Source: Bacteroidota bacterium | GTDB lineage: Bacteria; Bacteroidota; Bacteroidia; Flavobacteriales; Flavobacteriaceae | Length of the DNA stretch: 64,000 nucleotides | Direction of reading: 5' to 3' | Assembly (NCBI GenBank): GCA_023446155.1 | Contig: JAEXIT010000003.1 | Location: forward strand, 62,001 to 126,000 | In this document: positions 17,619 to 27,175 of the stretch, one piece after another | Numbering within the stretch: position 1 is the stretch's first letter | How the letters are laid out: each line of letters begins with the position of its first letter | Notes under the pieces: model-generated | Told to the model about the DNA's origin: nothing | Seen by the model: only the letters and a program-made list of their open reading frames with translations | Database searches by the model: none | Program-made: the position numbers and the translations under genes

Positions 17619-18563
17619 TTACCGAAGTTGACGGTATTCGGATGGTGTTTGGTTTTTTTGAGCTTTAAAGAAACGTCCAAAATGAGAAATTGTGTCGAAG
17701 TTCAGGAAAATGGAAATCTCTTTGATGGTCAGTTCAGAATAGCGCAATAGAAATTCCGATTCCAGTAGGATACGCTGGTGAATCAAATCAATTGCAGAAT
17801 AACCTACCTGTTGTTTGGTGCATTCACTCAGGTATTTCGGTGTGATATGTAATAAATCGGCGTACTCTTTTACGGTTTTAAGTGTGGCAAAATGTTTGTC
17901 GATCAGTTTTCGGAATTTATGGACAATCTGAAACTGTCGGTTCATATTGGTTGTGGAATTGAGCAGGCAGATTTCGCAAACCCGGTTGTAATCAAATAAA
18001 ATCTGAACCAAATACAGTCGGATCATATCCAGAAAAAAAGGATTGGTCTTATTCTGTTCTTCCAGAATCTTATCGAATTTATATAGATTGGTTTCAAAAT
18101 TGGCAGTATCCAGTTCAAAAACAGGAGGGTAATCCGGATTGATATAAAGCAACTCATCCAAAATAGCGGTATTTAGGAATCCTTTTCTCAGGAAATCGGA
18201 ACGAAATACAATCAATTTGGCTTTAAAGTCGTCCGAAAATCCGGATAAAGTATTAATGTGTTCGGCAGGAATAATAGCGATATCGTGTGCTTTTATGGTA
18301 AAGTTATGCTGACCAACAATGCTGTTCAGACTACCGGAGAGACAAAGCAACACGGTAGTAAATCCAAAACGCGTTACGCCAATTGGTTTTACCGAATGAT
18401 CAATTTCCAAAACGGCAAAATCTTCATGGAACGGTTTCGAATCGGCTTTTTGTGTTAATCCAGAAAAAAGGGAGATAAAAGTCGGGATGTCCAATGGCTT
18501 TGGGCGTTGTAAAAAAAGCTCTTTGTTAATGTAGCATTGTTTTTCCAGCATAAACAGTTTCAT
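17619..18563 (-). CDS. AraC-family transcriptional regulator
   Basis: The 314-residue protein has an N-terminal cupin-like sensor (about 40-170, with HNFTIKAHDIAIIPAEHIN) and a C-terminal AraC double helix-turn-helix (about 210-310: LKTVKEYADLLHITPKYLSE and TIKEISIFLNFDTISHFGRF, then FKAQKNQTPSEYRQL). The target is probably the VOC/CPBP pair immediately downstream, though that is only proximity. Confidence 0.92.
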   Translation of the reverse strand: MKLFMLEKQCYINKELFLQRPKPLDIPTFISLFSGLTQKADSKPFHEDFAVLEIDHSVKPIGVTRFGFTTVLLCLSGSLNSIVGQHNFTIKAHDIAIIPAEHINTLSGFSDDFKAKLIVFRSDFLRKGFLNTAILDELLYINPDYPPVFELDTANFETNLYKFDKILEEQNKTNPFFLDMIRLYLVQILFDYNRVCEICLLNSTTNMNRQFQIVHKFRKLIDKHFATLKTVKEYADLLHITPKYLSECTKQQVGYSAIDLIHQRILLESEFLLRYSELTIKEISIFLNFDTISHFGRFFKAQKNQTPSEYRQLR

Positions 18564-18750
18564 TTTATTTAGTAACGGTGTTCGTATAACTTTTGGTGTT
18601 ATAAAAGTACGATTTTTTTATAGTATTCTGAAAAACAACACTTTTTGATTATTTTCAATTTTTGTTACAATCTGAAGGGAAAAATGTAAAATCTAAAAAT
18701 CGCTTTTGTTTTGATGTGAAAAACACACATTTAGGTGTTGATCAAATGTT

Positions 18751-19305
18751 TTACGAAGTAGAAACGCTATGGCGAAGGATAAAGGCCACCCGGTTTTCGA
18801 CGGTGTCTTGAGGAACCTCAATAATGGTATAACCGTGCTGGCGATAGGTGTGTACCATTTGCTCGTAGGTTGCTATTGCTTCTTCCCAGGTTTGTTTGCG
18901 TTCGGTATCGGTATGATAAATCGCTTTCCATGGCGGGAGGATAAAGACATTGGTGTTGTAACGGTATTCCCGGGCATAGGTACCCATGGTGGCGGTAATC
19001 GGTTGATGGGTCAATTCGGCATAGCACAAGGTATCGGGGATGCCGCGATCGAAAAAAACAGGCTGGTCTGTAGGGAGTGTATTTGCGGCTTCTGTATAAC
19101 TCAAAACGGAGCGTTCGAGCATGATTTGGGTGTACAATGTAAAATCCAACCAGGGTAAAGCGGTGCCGTTGTCCCGGATTTGTTCGCTGATGATTTTCCG
19201 GGCCACTTCGGGAATACAACGATACCCTTTTTGAGCGAGTGCTTCGAGTAAGGTGGTTTTTCCGGCACCGGGGCCACCGGTTATGACATAAAAGTTATCC
19301 GGCAT
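18751..19305 (-). CDS. AAA-type (NadR-like) ATPase/kinase
   Basis: The 184-residue P-loop protein has Walker A GGPGAGKTT at residues 10-18. A PEVARKIISEQ helix and PVFFDRGIPDTLCY (Walker B-like D-R pair) follow, characteristic of small AAA_28/NadR-type NTPases thought to be nucleotide or small-molecule kinases. The substrate is unknown. It lies alone between the AraC regulator and the E1 gene. Confidence 0.8.
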   Translation of the reverse strand: MPDNFYVITGGPGAGKTTLLEALAQKGYRCIPEVARKIISEQIRDNGTALPWLDFTLYTQIMLERSVLSYTEAANTLPTDQPVFFDRGIPDTLCYAELTHQPITATMGTYAREYRYNTNVFILPPWKAIYHTDTERKQTWEEAIATYEQMVHTYRQHGYTIIEVPQDTVENRVAFILRHSVSTS

Positions 19306-19400
19306 AAAGGTTCGTTTTTGATTGGTGAATCATGTAATAGGTACTTCCAAATAGAATCGGGATTCCGATTTGATGCAGAGTAGGTAAGTGTTTTTAGATA

Positions 19401-19429
19401 AAAAAAGCCGGAACTACTTCCGGCTTTTT
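19401..19429. terminator. Bidirectional terminator after the E1 gene
   Basis: AAAAAGCCGGAA pairs perfectly with TTCCGGCTTTTT around a four-base loop, with A- and T-runs on both sides. It lies just past the E1 stop at 19442. Confidence 0.9.
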
Positions 19430-19441
19430 GAATGTCTTGTA

Positions 19442-21847
19442 TTAATAAAGACTTGGATATTTTGAAGGATTTACTTCGTTCATAATCTCGTAAACTTTTT
19501 CGAAGATATCTTCTACTGATGGTTTCGAGAAATAATCCCCGTCGGTTCCGTAAGCCGGACGGTGTGCTTTGGCAGCCATGGTTTGCGGCTGACTGTCTAA
19601 GTGCAGGTATCCTTTTTGTGTATCGATAATCTGTTGTAAGATATACGCAGAAGCGCCACCCGGAACGTCTTCGTCGATTACCAACAAACGATTGGTTTTC
19701 GCAAGGCTTTTCACGATATCGTGGTTGATATCGAAAGGCAACAACGATTGTACATCGATGATTTCGGCATCGATACCCACTTCCTGTAATTCTTTAGCCG
19801 CCTGTTCTACCAAACGAAGGGTCGAACCATAGGAAACCAACGTAATATCGCTACCTTCTTTTAGTGTTTCCACCACACCGATAGGTGTTTTGAAATCCCC
19901 TAAATTAGTCGGCATTTTTTCTTTTAAACGATATCCGTTCAGACATTCGATAACCAAAGCCGGTTCGTCGGTTTCTAATAAGGTATTGTAAAAACCAGCT
20001 GCTTTTGTCATACTACGCGGAACCAAAACATGGATACCACGGATGGCATTCAAGATCATTCCCATTGGAGAACCGGAATGCCAGATTCCTTCCAAACGGT
20101 GGCCACGGGTTCTTATGATCAATGGCGCTTTTTGGCGACCTGCGGTACGGTATTGTAACGTCGCCAAATCATCACTCATAATCTGAATCGCATATAATAA
20201 ATAATCCAGGTATTGGATTTCGGCAATTGGTCGAAGACCACGCATCGCCATTCCGATTCCCTGACCTAAAATGGTCGCTTCACGGATACCGGCATCGGCC
20301 ACACGGAATTCACCGTATTTTTCCTGCATGCCTTCCAATCCCTGATTTACGTCACCGATATTTCCGGAATCTTCTCCGAAAATCAAAGCTTCCGGGTATT
20401 TGGTAAAAATAGCATCGAAGTTATCACGGATGATCAAACGCGCATCCACCTCTTCTGAGGATTCGGTATATACCGGTGCCACTTCGGCTACATTATAAAT
20501 ATTTTTATCCGATTGTGAGAACAAATGCGAACTATAACGCGGTTGTACTTTTTCGGTATATTTGGTAATCCAGCTGGCCAATTGTGCTTTTCCACTTTCG
20601 TTAACGATAAGGCGAACAATTTTACGAGCGGTAACCAAAATATCTTTACGAATCGGCTCTTTTATAGCAGCCAGATCGTTGCTGTATTTTTCAATAAAAA
20701 CTTTATTCGGACTGGAAGCGGCAATCGTATTTAAAAGTGCTACCAATTCCTGTTGTTCTTCTTTAATAGGGTTTACATAAGCACTCCAGGCGGCTTTTTT
20801 ACCTTCTAGAACTTGTTTTTTAGCCTCGGTGTCCATGGCTTCGATTTCCTCGGCTGTAGCGATGTTGTTTTCGATCAACCATTTACGCATTTGCGCCATA
20901 CAGTCGAATTCCGTTTCCCACTCCAAACGTTCTTTACTTTTGTAACGCTCGTGCGAACCGGAAGTAGAGTGTCCCTGAGGTTGTGTTAATTCCTGCACGT
21001 GGATTAATACCGGAATGTGTTGTTCCCGTGCGATGGCAGCTGCTTTTGCATAGGTTTCGACCAAAGTCGGATAATCCCATCCTTTAACGGTGATGATTTC
21101 ATAACCGTTGGTATCGGCTTCACGCTGGAATCCTTTTAAAATTTCAGAAATACTTTCTTTTGTTGTTTGATAACGGGCATGAACCGAAATTCCGTATTCA
21201 TCGTCCCATACACTCATTACCATCGGTACCTGTAATACTCCGGCAGCGTTGATGGTTTCGAAAAACAAACCTTCCGAAGTAGAAGCATTACCAATGGTTC
21301 CCCAAGCCACTTCATTTCCGTTTACGGAGAAATTGGTATTGTTTTCCAGTCCGCTTACATTGCGGTATATTTTTGAGGCCTGTGCTAAACCTAAAAGACG
21401 TGGCATTTGCCCGGCAGTAGGAGAGATATCGGCACTTGAATTTTTCTGAGCGGTAAGGTTTTTCCAGTTTCCGTTTTCATCCAAACTATGTGTGGCAAAG
21501 TGTCCACCCATTTGACGTCCGGCACTCATCGGGTCATGAGCCAAATCCGGATGGCCATACAAACCGGCAAAAAACTGTTGAATAGTCATTTCGCCAATCG
21601 CCATCATAAAGGTCTGGTCACGGTAGTAACCCGAACGGAAATCACCGTTTTTAAACGCTTTCGCCATGGCGAGCTGCGGCACTTCCTTTCCATCACCAAA
21701 AATTCCGAATTTCGCTTTACCGGTTAGTACTTCACGTCTTCCCAACAAGCTGCATTCTCTACTGATGGTTGCAATTTTATAATCGTTAAGCACTTCTGTT
21801 TTGAAATCTTCAAAAGAAAGCGCTTCTTTAGCGGCCGTTTGATTCAT
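19442..21847 (-). CDS. Fused alpha-ketoacid dehydrogenase E1 (alpha+beta; branched-chain type)
   Basis: The 801-residue protein joins an E1-alpha domain (about 20-370) to an E1-beta domain (about 450-801, with LIFGEDSGNIGDVNQG, SYGSTLRLVEQA, VIDEDVPGGASAYILQ). It decarboxylates a branched-chain 2-oxo acid with thiamine diphosphate and passes the acyl group to E2. In the alpha part the usual GDG...NN cofactor motif reads GNASTSEG (186-193) and WDDEYGIS (214-221). The neighbouring residues are otherwise conserved, so it may be a lineage-specific variant. No E2/E3 gene is nearby. A consensus promoter and a strong terminator bracket it as a single-gene unit. Confidence 0.9.
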   Translation of the reverse strand: MNQTAAKEALSFEDFKTEVLNDYKIATISRECSLLGRREVLTGKAKFGIFGDGKEVPQLAMAKAFKNGDFRSGYYRDQTFMMAIGEMTIQQFFAGLYGHPDLAHDPMSAGRQMGGHFATHSLDENGNWKNLTAQKNSSADISPTAGQMPRLLGLAQASKIYRNVSGLENNTNFSVNGNEVAWGTIGNASTSEGLFFETINAAGVLQVPMVMSVWDDEYGISVHARYQTTKESISEILKGFQREADTNGYEIITVKGWDYPTLVETYAKAAAIAREQHIPVLIHVQELTQPQGHSTSGSHERYKSKERLEWETEFDCMAQMRKWLIENNIATAEEIEAMDTEAKKQVLEGKKAAWSAYVNPIKEEQQELVALLNTIAASSPNKVFIEKYSNDLAAIKEPIRKDILVTARKIVRLIVNESGKAQLASWITKYTEKVQPRYSSHLFSQSDKNIYNVAEVAPVYTESSEEVDARLIIRDNFDAIFTKYPEALIFGEDSGNIGDVNQGLEGMQEKYGEFRVADAGIREATILGQGIGMAMRGLRPIAEIQYLDYLLYAIQIMSDDLATLQYRTAGRQKAPLIIRTRGHRLEGIWHSGSPMGMILNAIRGIHVLVPRSMTKAAGFYNTLLETDEPALVIECLNGYRLKEKMPTNLGDFKTPIGVVETLKEGSDITLVSYGSTLRLVEQAAKELQEVGIDAEIIDVQSLLPFDINHDIVKSLAKTNRLLVIDEDVPGGASAYILQQIIDTQKGYLHLDSQPQTMAAKAHRPAYGTDGDYFSKPSVEDIFEKVYEIMNEVNPSKYPSLY

Positions 21848-21873
21848 AGTTAAATAATAAAAGAGAATTTGGA

Positions 21874-21904
21874 CAAATTTAATTATTTACCCAATACAAA
21901 ACAA
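21874..21904 (-). promoter_or_regulatory. Promoter of the E1 gene
   Basis: On the minus strand TTG (21904-21902) and TAAATTTG (21881-21874) are 20 bp apart, matching the flavobacterial consensus. The -7 element is 26 bp upstream of the start codon. Confidence 0.75.
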
Positions 21905-22048
21905 AGAATTGTTAAAATTACAATTTAATATTTGATAAAAAAAAGGTGATATGCGGTGTTTTTGTTGCATATATTTTATCGAAAACTATTTTTTATCAAG
22001 GTATTTTTAATAAAATAAAATAAAAATGTTACTTTTTTTAAGTTTTAT

Positions 22049-24931
22049 TTAGAACCACTTACGGGTAAATAAGGATACCAATGTCCTTGCACTCAATGTT
22101 ACAACAAAGCGAATCCGCTGTCCGTAGTTCGGATCTTTTATTTCCCAACCGTTGTTGGAGTACACGGGGAAATACAATTCGAAATAGTCTTGCACCAGAT
22201 TGAGTCGGATACCGCTATCGTATACAAACTGTGGATTGGAGAATTTATTTTTAATAACCCCGGCATCGCCATAGGCTTCGATCCAGTTCCAGATACTAAT
22301 ACTCGTATTGGCGGTAGCCATCCACTGATTGGCATAACGATTTTTAAGTTTGGATTTAAAACCCCCATCGGCCATCACAAACTGCTGACTAAAAAGTCCG
22401 GTGGATTCCGAACGTCCGATCAGGTTGTAACCGAAAAGATAATCCGACGGGCGATCCAGTCCGAAACTAAAAAAGTCGGTACCGGTTTCGTTATACATAA
22501 ACGTTCCGGCAAAAAAACGAAGCGTAAGCTGGCGACGATCGTCGAATAATTTGCGGTACTGACTTTCAACAGACAGTTTACTAAAGTTATTGGCAATCTG
22601 TAAATCGGTTAAAAAGCTGTATAATTTGGTCGTTTCGGATTCGACGCTGGAGTAGCGCGCATTGAATACGGAATAATTTTCTTCTTTTTTGTTTTTTAAC
22701 AAGGGCGAATCTTCTTTTTCAACAAATACATGGCGCAATAAGATCGTTTCCTTTTTATTTTCCCGATAATCCGGTTGGCGGAAACGAAATTGTATCGATG
22801 GCGTAATTTTCGTATACGACGCATTTGGCGCGTAGTGTAGTGTCGATCCGGTAATGGAATAACGGATGTTATACAAACGCTCGTCGCGTATGTTTTGATA
22901 ATAGGAGAGCGTGGCGCTACCCACTAACTCTTTGGTATTACTGGAATAATCCGGAGTAATATCAAACTGAAACGGTTTGTCCAACAGGGTTTCGTTATGG
23001 ATACGCATTCCCAGCATCACACCGTCGTACAGGTTGTAGTTAAAATCCGGAACATAGAATAACTGGTTGTACTGCGGATCTTCCAGGTCTTTAAAAAAGT
23101 TAAATTTAATCGGACGATTTAGCGATGGAAATCCTTTTAAGGTTTTATAATTATTCCGGCGGTTAAATTCGGGAACTTCATTGCCGTAGTTGAGCGCCAA
23201 TCGATCGATACCTTCTTTGGAAACGGTCACAACGGTATCGGTGGCGACATTTGGCAGCCATACTTTGGAAATAACCCGGTCTTTTTTAACACCGTAAAGT
23301 GAAATCGGAACGGTAGTACCGGTGTTGTTTTTAACCGTAACCTCTACGGTTTTACCATCGTCACTTTCTTTGATTCGTCCGAATTTGTAATCGATCAGGT
23401 CTCTGGAGTTGATGACCGATTTAAAAAACCAGTCGATATTTTGATCGGTTTTCGATTTCAAAATGTTTTCGATATCCAAACGGGTTGTTTGCTGCGTTTT
23501 ATTTAAAGTAACAAAATCGTGTAAGGCATGATCCACACTTTCGTGTTGTAAATACGAATCCAGATAATTCAATGCCAGTCCGGCTTTGTATTTTCCGGAA
23601 ATCTGCTCGTTGAATTTGACGAAAGTATTCTTTGGATTTCCGATTGGTTGATCCAGATTCATCCGCGCCATCATCAGATAGAGATAGCTGTACTGTTCGT
23701 TAAAACCGGTGCTAAAAAGACTAAAACCTCTTAAGATTTTATAGCGGGCCAACGTCCCCGTCATTTTTACATTCGGGTAATTGTCTTCAATATATTTCAT
23801 CATCGTATACACCTGAATTCCGTCGTAAATCCAGTTGTCTTCGCGATGATTTAATTGCAAAGTGTTTTTCAGATAATTGTCGACGTAGGTTTTCAGAAAC
23901 TTCAATTCATAGACAAACGCATCCGGAAAGGGGCGTAAAAATTTAGGAAGCTGGTTAAGTCCGTAAAACGGATTCCGGTCGTAGTCGATCTGGCTGATGA
24001 TCATTTTATTTTGCGCCGGATTGCCTAAATGTTCCGAAACATAAGTCACCACGCGATCGATGATCACTGCTTTTTGGAAATCGTCCAGTTTTTTTTCACT
24101 GATATTGGTCGTGATTTCCGTTTTATCATTTTTAAAAGAATTATAAGAAGGAGTGGTTTCAACGGCCAATAGTATATCCTGGCGGTTTTTACCATTTAGG
24201 GTATAGATTTTATAAGGATCTTCTTCGTTTGTAGCCAGAACATCCAAATCGGTTGTGAGCGATAATTGTGATGGAATTTTAATTTGGATATCAAAATCGG
24301 ATACGGCATTCGAAATATCGTCCAGATTTTCGTTACTGTCTTTTACAAAACAGCCTTTTTCATAACGCGCGGGAGTTAAAAACCAGTTTTTAATATAGAA
24401 ACCGCCCTGACTGTCAAAACCGTATCGCGTAAAACGATCGTTCGGAATCTTTACCGAATACACAATATTGATTTTAAATGTCTGATTCGGATACAACGGA
24501 TTTAGTAAATGGACATCGACCAGATCGGGTTGGTTGGGAACACGCGACCATTCGAGTCGTCTCTGGTTCTGATCAATGATTGAAATGATATCGGTATGGC
24601 CGCGGTCGCTAGCACTGGCCAGATGGAAAATCCGGGTAAACTCGTCCGAAAAACGTTTGCCTAAAGGCGAGTTTTTATCCGAATACGCATTGTTCCAATC
24701 GTTTAAAATATAATCTTTTAACGTATCGTTGGTCGTATTGTGATAGGTGATCTCCTGTTGGATTTTTAATGTTTTGGATTCGGGATCAACGGTTATTTGC
24801 ATGGCGCTGTGATGTTGCGCATGAAGGCTGCATATTCCTGAAAGTAAAGCGATACAAAGATAGATATAGGCTTTCAATAGATAACGTTTCTTGTGTTTGA
24901 CCTGATTTATAGTTTCACATTCCCGATTCAC
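22049..24931 (-). CDS. Inactive M1-peptidase-like domain fused to an outer-membrane beta barrel
   Basis: The 960-residue protein has a signal sequence (hydrophobic segment about 20-38) and an N-terminal M1-aminopeptidase-like region (about 45-600: beta-sandwich, then a catalytic-like domain). A C-terminal region of alternating strands ends in Phe (VSLFTRKWF), the usual signature of an integrated outer-membrane barrel. The HEXXH zinc site is absent. The segment matching the third zinc ligand reads DNWIYDGIQVY, with Asp where Glu is expected, and the position 19 residues upstream is Asp. It is probably a surface or periplasm-facing binding protein. Exact barrel start is not resolved. Confidence 0.75.
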   Translation of the reverse strand: MNRECETINQVKHKKRYLLKAYIYLCIALLSGICSLHAQHHSAMQITVDPESKTLKIQQEITYHNTTNDTLKDYILNDWNNAYSDKNSPLGKRFSDEFTRIFHLASASDRGHTDIISIIDQNQRRLEWSRVPNQPDLVDVHLLNPLYPNQTFKINIVYSVKIPNDRFTRYGFDSQGGFYIKNWFLTPARYEKGCFVKDSNENLDDISNAVSDFDIQIKIPSQLSLTTDLDVLATNEEDPYKIYTLNGKNRQDILLAVETTPSYNSFKNDKTEITTNISEKKLDDFQKAVIIDRVVTYVSEHLGNPAQNKMIISQIDYDRNPFYGLNQLPKFLRPFPDAFVYELKFLKTYVDNYLKNTLQLNHREDNWIYDGIQVYTMMKYIEDNYPNVKMTGTLARYKILRGFSLFSTGFNEQYSYLYLMMARMNLDQPIGNPKNTFVKFNEQISGKYKAGLALNYLDSYLQHESVDHALHDFVTLNKTQQTTRLDIENILKSKTDQNIDWFFKSVINSRDLIDYKFGRIKESDDGKTVEVTVKNNTGTTVPISLYGVKKDRVISKVWLPNVATDTVVTVSKEGIDRLALNYGNEVPEFNRRNNYKTLKGFPSLNRPIKFNFFKDLEDPQYNQLFYVPDFNYNLYDGVMLGMRIHNETLLDKPFQFDITPDYSSNTKELVGSATLSYYQNIRDERLYNIRYSITGSTLHYAPNASYTKITPSIQFRFRQPDYRENKKETILLRHVFVEKEDSPLLKNKKEENYSVFNARYSSVESETTKLYSFLTDLQIANNFSKLSVESQYRKLFDDRRQLTLRFFAGTFMYNETGTDFFSFGLDRPSDYLFGYNLIGRSESTGLFSQQFVMADGGFKSKLKNRYANQWMATANTSISIWNWIEAYGDAGVIKNKFSNPQFVYDSGIRLNLVQDYFELYFPVYSNNGWEIKDPNYGQRIRFVVTLSARTLVSLFTRKWF

Positions 24932-25002
24932 AATGTTACAATTTTAATTCAGAATATTCGCGAAAATTCTTTTAACAGAAATAAAAAAAATCAGACATTA
25001 TT

Positions 25003-25034
25003 TTGATACTTGACCATGCCAAAGTGTACTTTTG
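25003..25034 (+). promoter_or_regulatory. Promoter of the endonuclease gene
   Basis: TTG (25003-25005), a 21-bp spacer and TACTTTTG (25027-25034) match the Bacteroidetes consensus and leave a leader of roughly 100 nt before the ATG at 25140. Confidence 0.65.
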
Positions 25035-25139
25035 ACATGTTAAGAAAAGGTAATTTTTTGATATCCAGTGACGTATTAACATTTGAAAAAGGGCGTTTTT
25101 TAGTGTTTATGTCTACATTTGTCTTTAAACTCTCTTAAA

Positions 25140-27104
25140 ATGACAAAAAAACTCCTCCAAATTTTATTGCTATTCGCGACGAATTTTATGTTTTCGCAGG
25201 TGGTTATCAACGAACTGGATTCGGATACACCTTCGACAGACGATAAAGAATTCGTCGAATTAAAATCGGCTACCCCCAATTTCCCGTTAGACGGTTTTAT
25301 CCTGGTTATGTTTAACGGTGGAAGTACCGGAACGTCCAATTTGAGCTACTATGTAATCGATTTAAACGGTTTGGTGACCGATGCGAACGGAATTATCGTA
25401 TTGGGAAATCCTTTGGTATCGCCGGTTCCGAATTATCTTTTTTCGATTAATACCATTCAGAACGGACCGGATGCCATTGCGATTTATCAGGCAAGTGCTT
25501 CCAGTTTTCCGATGAATACACCGGCATCGACCACCAATCTTATCGATGCACTGGTTTACGGAAATAACAATACGCAGGCTTCGGCTCTGTTGACCGCTTT
25601 GGGAGTTTCAACTCAGATTAATGAGAATATGAATTCCCAGGGGACTACGCAATCCATTCAGCGTAAAAATGACGGGACTTATGAAGTAAAAGCACCCACA
25701 CCAGGGCGTAACAACGATGGTAGCGGTATTGCTTTTAACGGAATCACGATTACGGCTCCGACAACACATCTGACCGAAGGCGATAGTTTTAACATCACCT
25801 TTACCACTCAAACCAATGTGACGAGCAATCTAACGTTTAATTTTACGTTGAACAACGGTAGCTTTACCAATGCCGATTTTACCGGAAATACTACGGTTGT
25901 TATCCCGGCGGGTTCCAATTCGTTTACCACTACAATTCAGTTGGTCGATGATACCGAAGACGAAGGTGATGAAGTTTTACAGATTAAATTCGGATCAATT
26001 CCCGCAGGTTATGTTCGGATGAACGATTTTATTGAGATTCGTGTCATCGATAACGATTATAGTATATCAGCTTGGGGAACGCCACTAAATCCAACCCATG
26101 GCGTGGTGACGAGTACGGCTCCGGCCGGTTATTACAGTTCGCTGGAAGGACTAAGCGGAGCGGCTTTAAAACAAGGGATTCAGAATATTATCGCCAATCC
26201 GGCTGTTGTACGTGCCCATAATTATGGGGATATCGTAGAAATCCTGAAAAAAGCCGATCAGAATCCATTAAACAGCAATCAGGTTTGGATGATGTATGTG
26301 GAAGCACCACGTGCGAAACTCGATTTTCAAACCGGAAGCAGCAACGTAGGAACTTGGAACCGCGAACACATTTATCCGCAATCCCGCGGTGGATTTAGCA
26401 ATGGAACGTCTTCGACACCCGATGGAATCAACGTTTGGTTGCCAACCAATGCCGATGATATTAATGCGGCGCATGCCGACGCACACCATTTACGCGCCGA
26501 AGACGGACCGGAAAACAGTTCGCGTAACAACCGTGATTACGGCGGAACGGATTACAACGGACCAACCGGAAATCAGGGATCGTGGAAAGGCGATGTAGCG
26601 CGGGCTTTATTTTATATGGCCATCCGTTATAATGCTTTGGATTTGGTTAATGGTAATCCACCGGATACGACTGTAGGACAATTGGGCGATTTAGCGTCTT
26701 TGCTGACGTGGAATCACAGTGACCCATCGGACGATTTTGAAATGAATCGCAACAATTATATCTATACCTGGCAAATGAACCGTAATCCATTTATTGATCA
26801 TCCGAATTTAGCGGATTATATCTGGGGTGTTCATGCCGGTGAAGCATGGTCGGCTACCTTGACAACCGAAGACGTAGCAAAATTACAAATGGTATTGTAT
26901 CCGAATCCGGCACACGATTTTCTGATGATTAGCGGTACTGTTGAACGCGGACAAATTGAAATTTATAACATCGCCGGACAGCAAGTACGTACGTTCGATT
27001 TTGACGGAACCACCCGATTACAATTGGGATTACCGTCCGGTGTTTATATGGCTCGGGTAACCGCTGCCGATCAAACTTTGGTTAAAAAGTTGATCATCAA
27101 CTAG
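25140..27104 (+). CDS. T9SS-exported endonuclease I with lamin-tail-like and Calx-beta-like domains
   Basis: The 654-residue protein is modular. After a signal peptide (to about residue 20) come a lamin-tail-like domain starting VVINELDSDTP, a Calx-beta-like module (about 205-305, ending RVIDNDY) and an endonuclease I (NucM/EndA) domain. The last carries WNREHIYPQS (about 406-415), HADAHHLRAED and GSWKGDVARALFYMAIRY. A C-terminal T9SS sorting domain (VLYPNPAHDFLMISG to the end, VKKLIIN) completes it. It should degrade extracellular DNA for nutrition or biofilm turnover. The start at 25140 gives an intact signal peptide and was preferred over an upstream TTG. Confidence 0.92.
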   Translation: MTKKLLQILLLFATNFMFSQVVINELDSDTPSTDDKEFVELKSATPNFPLDGFILVMFNGGSTGTSNLSYYVIDLNGLVTDANGIIVLGNPLVSPVPNYLFSINTIQNGPDAIAIYQASASSFPMNTPASTTNLIDALVYGNNNTQASALLTALGVSTQINENMNSQGTTQSIQRKNDGTYEVKAPTPGRNNDGSGIAFNGITITAPTTHLTEGDSFNITFTTQTNVTSNLTFNFTLNNGSFTNADFTGNTTVVIPAGSNSFTTTIQLVDDTEDEGDEVLQIKFGSIPAGYVRMNDFIEIRVIDNDYSISAWGTPLNPTHGVVTSTAPAGYYSSLEGLSGAALKQGIQNIIANPAVVRAHNYGDIVEILKKADQNPLNSNQVWMMYVEAPRAKLDFQTGSSNVGTWNREHIYPQSRGGFSNGTSSTPDGINVWLPTNADDINAAHADAHHLRAEDGPENSSRNNRDYGGTDYNGPTGNQGSWKGDVARALFYMAIRYNALDLVNGNPPDTTVGQLGDLASLLTWNHSDPSDDFEMNRNNYIYTWQMNRNPFIDHPNLADYIWGVHAGEAWSATLTTEDVAKLQMVLYPNPAHDFLMISGTVERGQIEIYNIAGQQVRTFDFDGTTRLQLGLPSGVYMARVTAADQTLVKKLIIN

Positions 27105-27127
27105 AAAAAACAACAATGGTATTCCAT

Positions 27128-27159
27128 AAAAAAAGCTCCGTAGATACGGAGCTTTTTTT
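27128..27159. terminator. Bidirectional terminator
   Basis: AAAAAAAGCTCCG pairs perfectly with CGGAGCTTTTTTT around a six-base loop between the convergent endonuclease and receptor genes. Confidence 0.9.
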
Positions 27160-27175
27160 AGTTGTTGCGGTGGGA

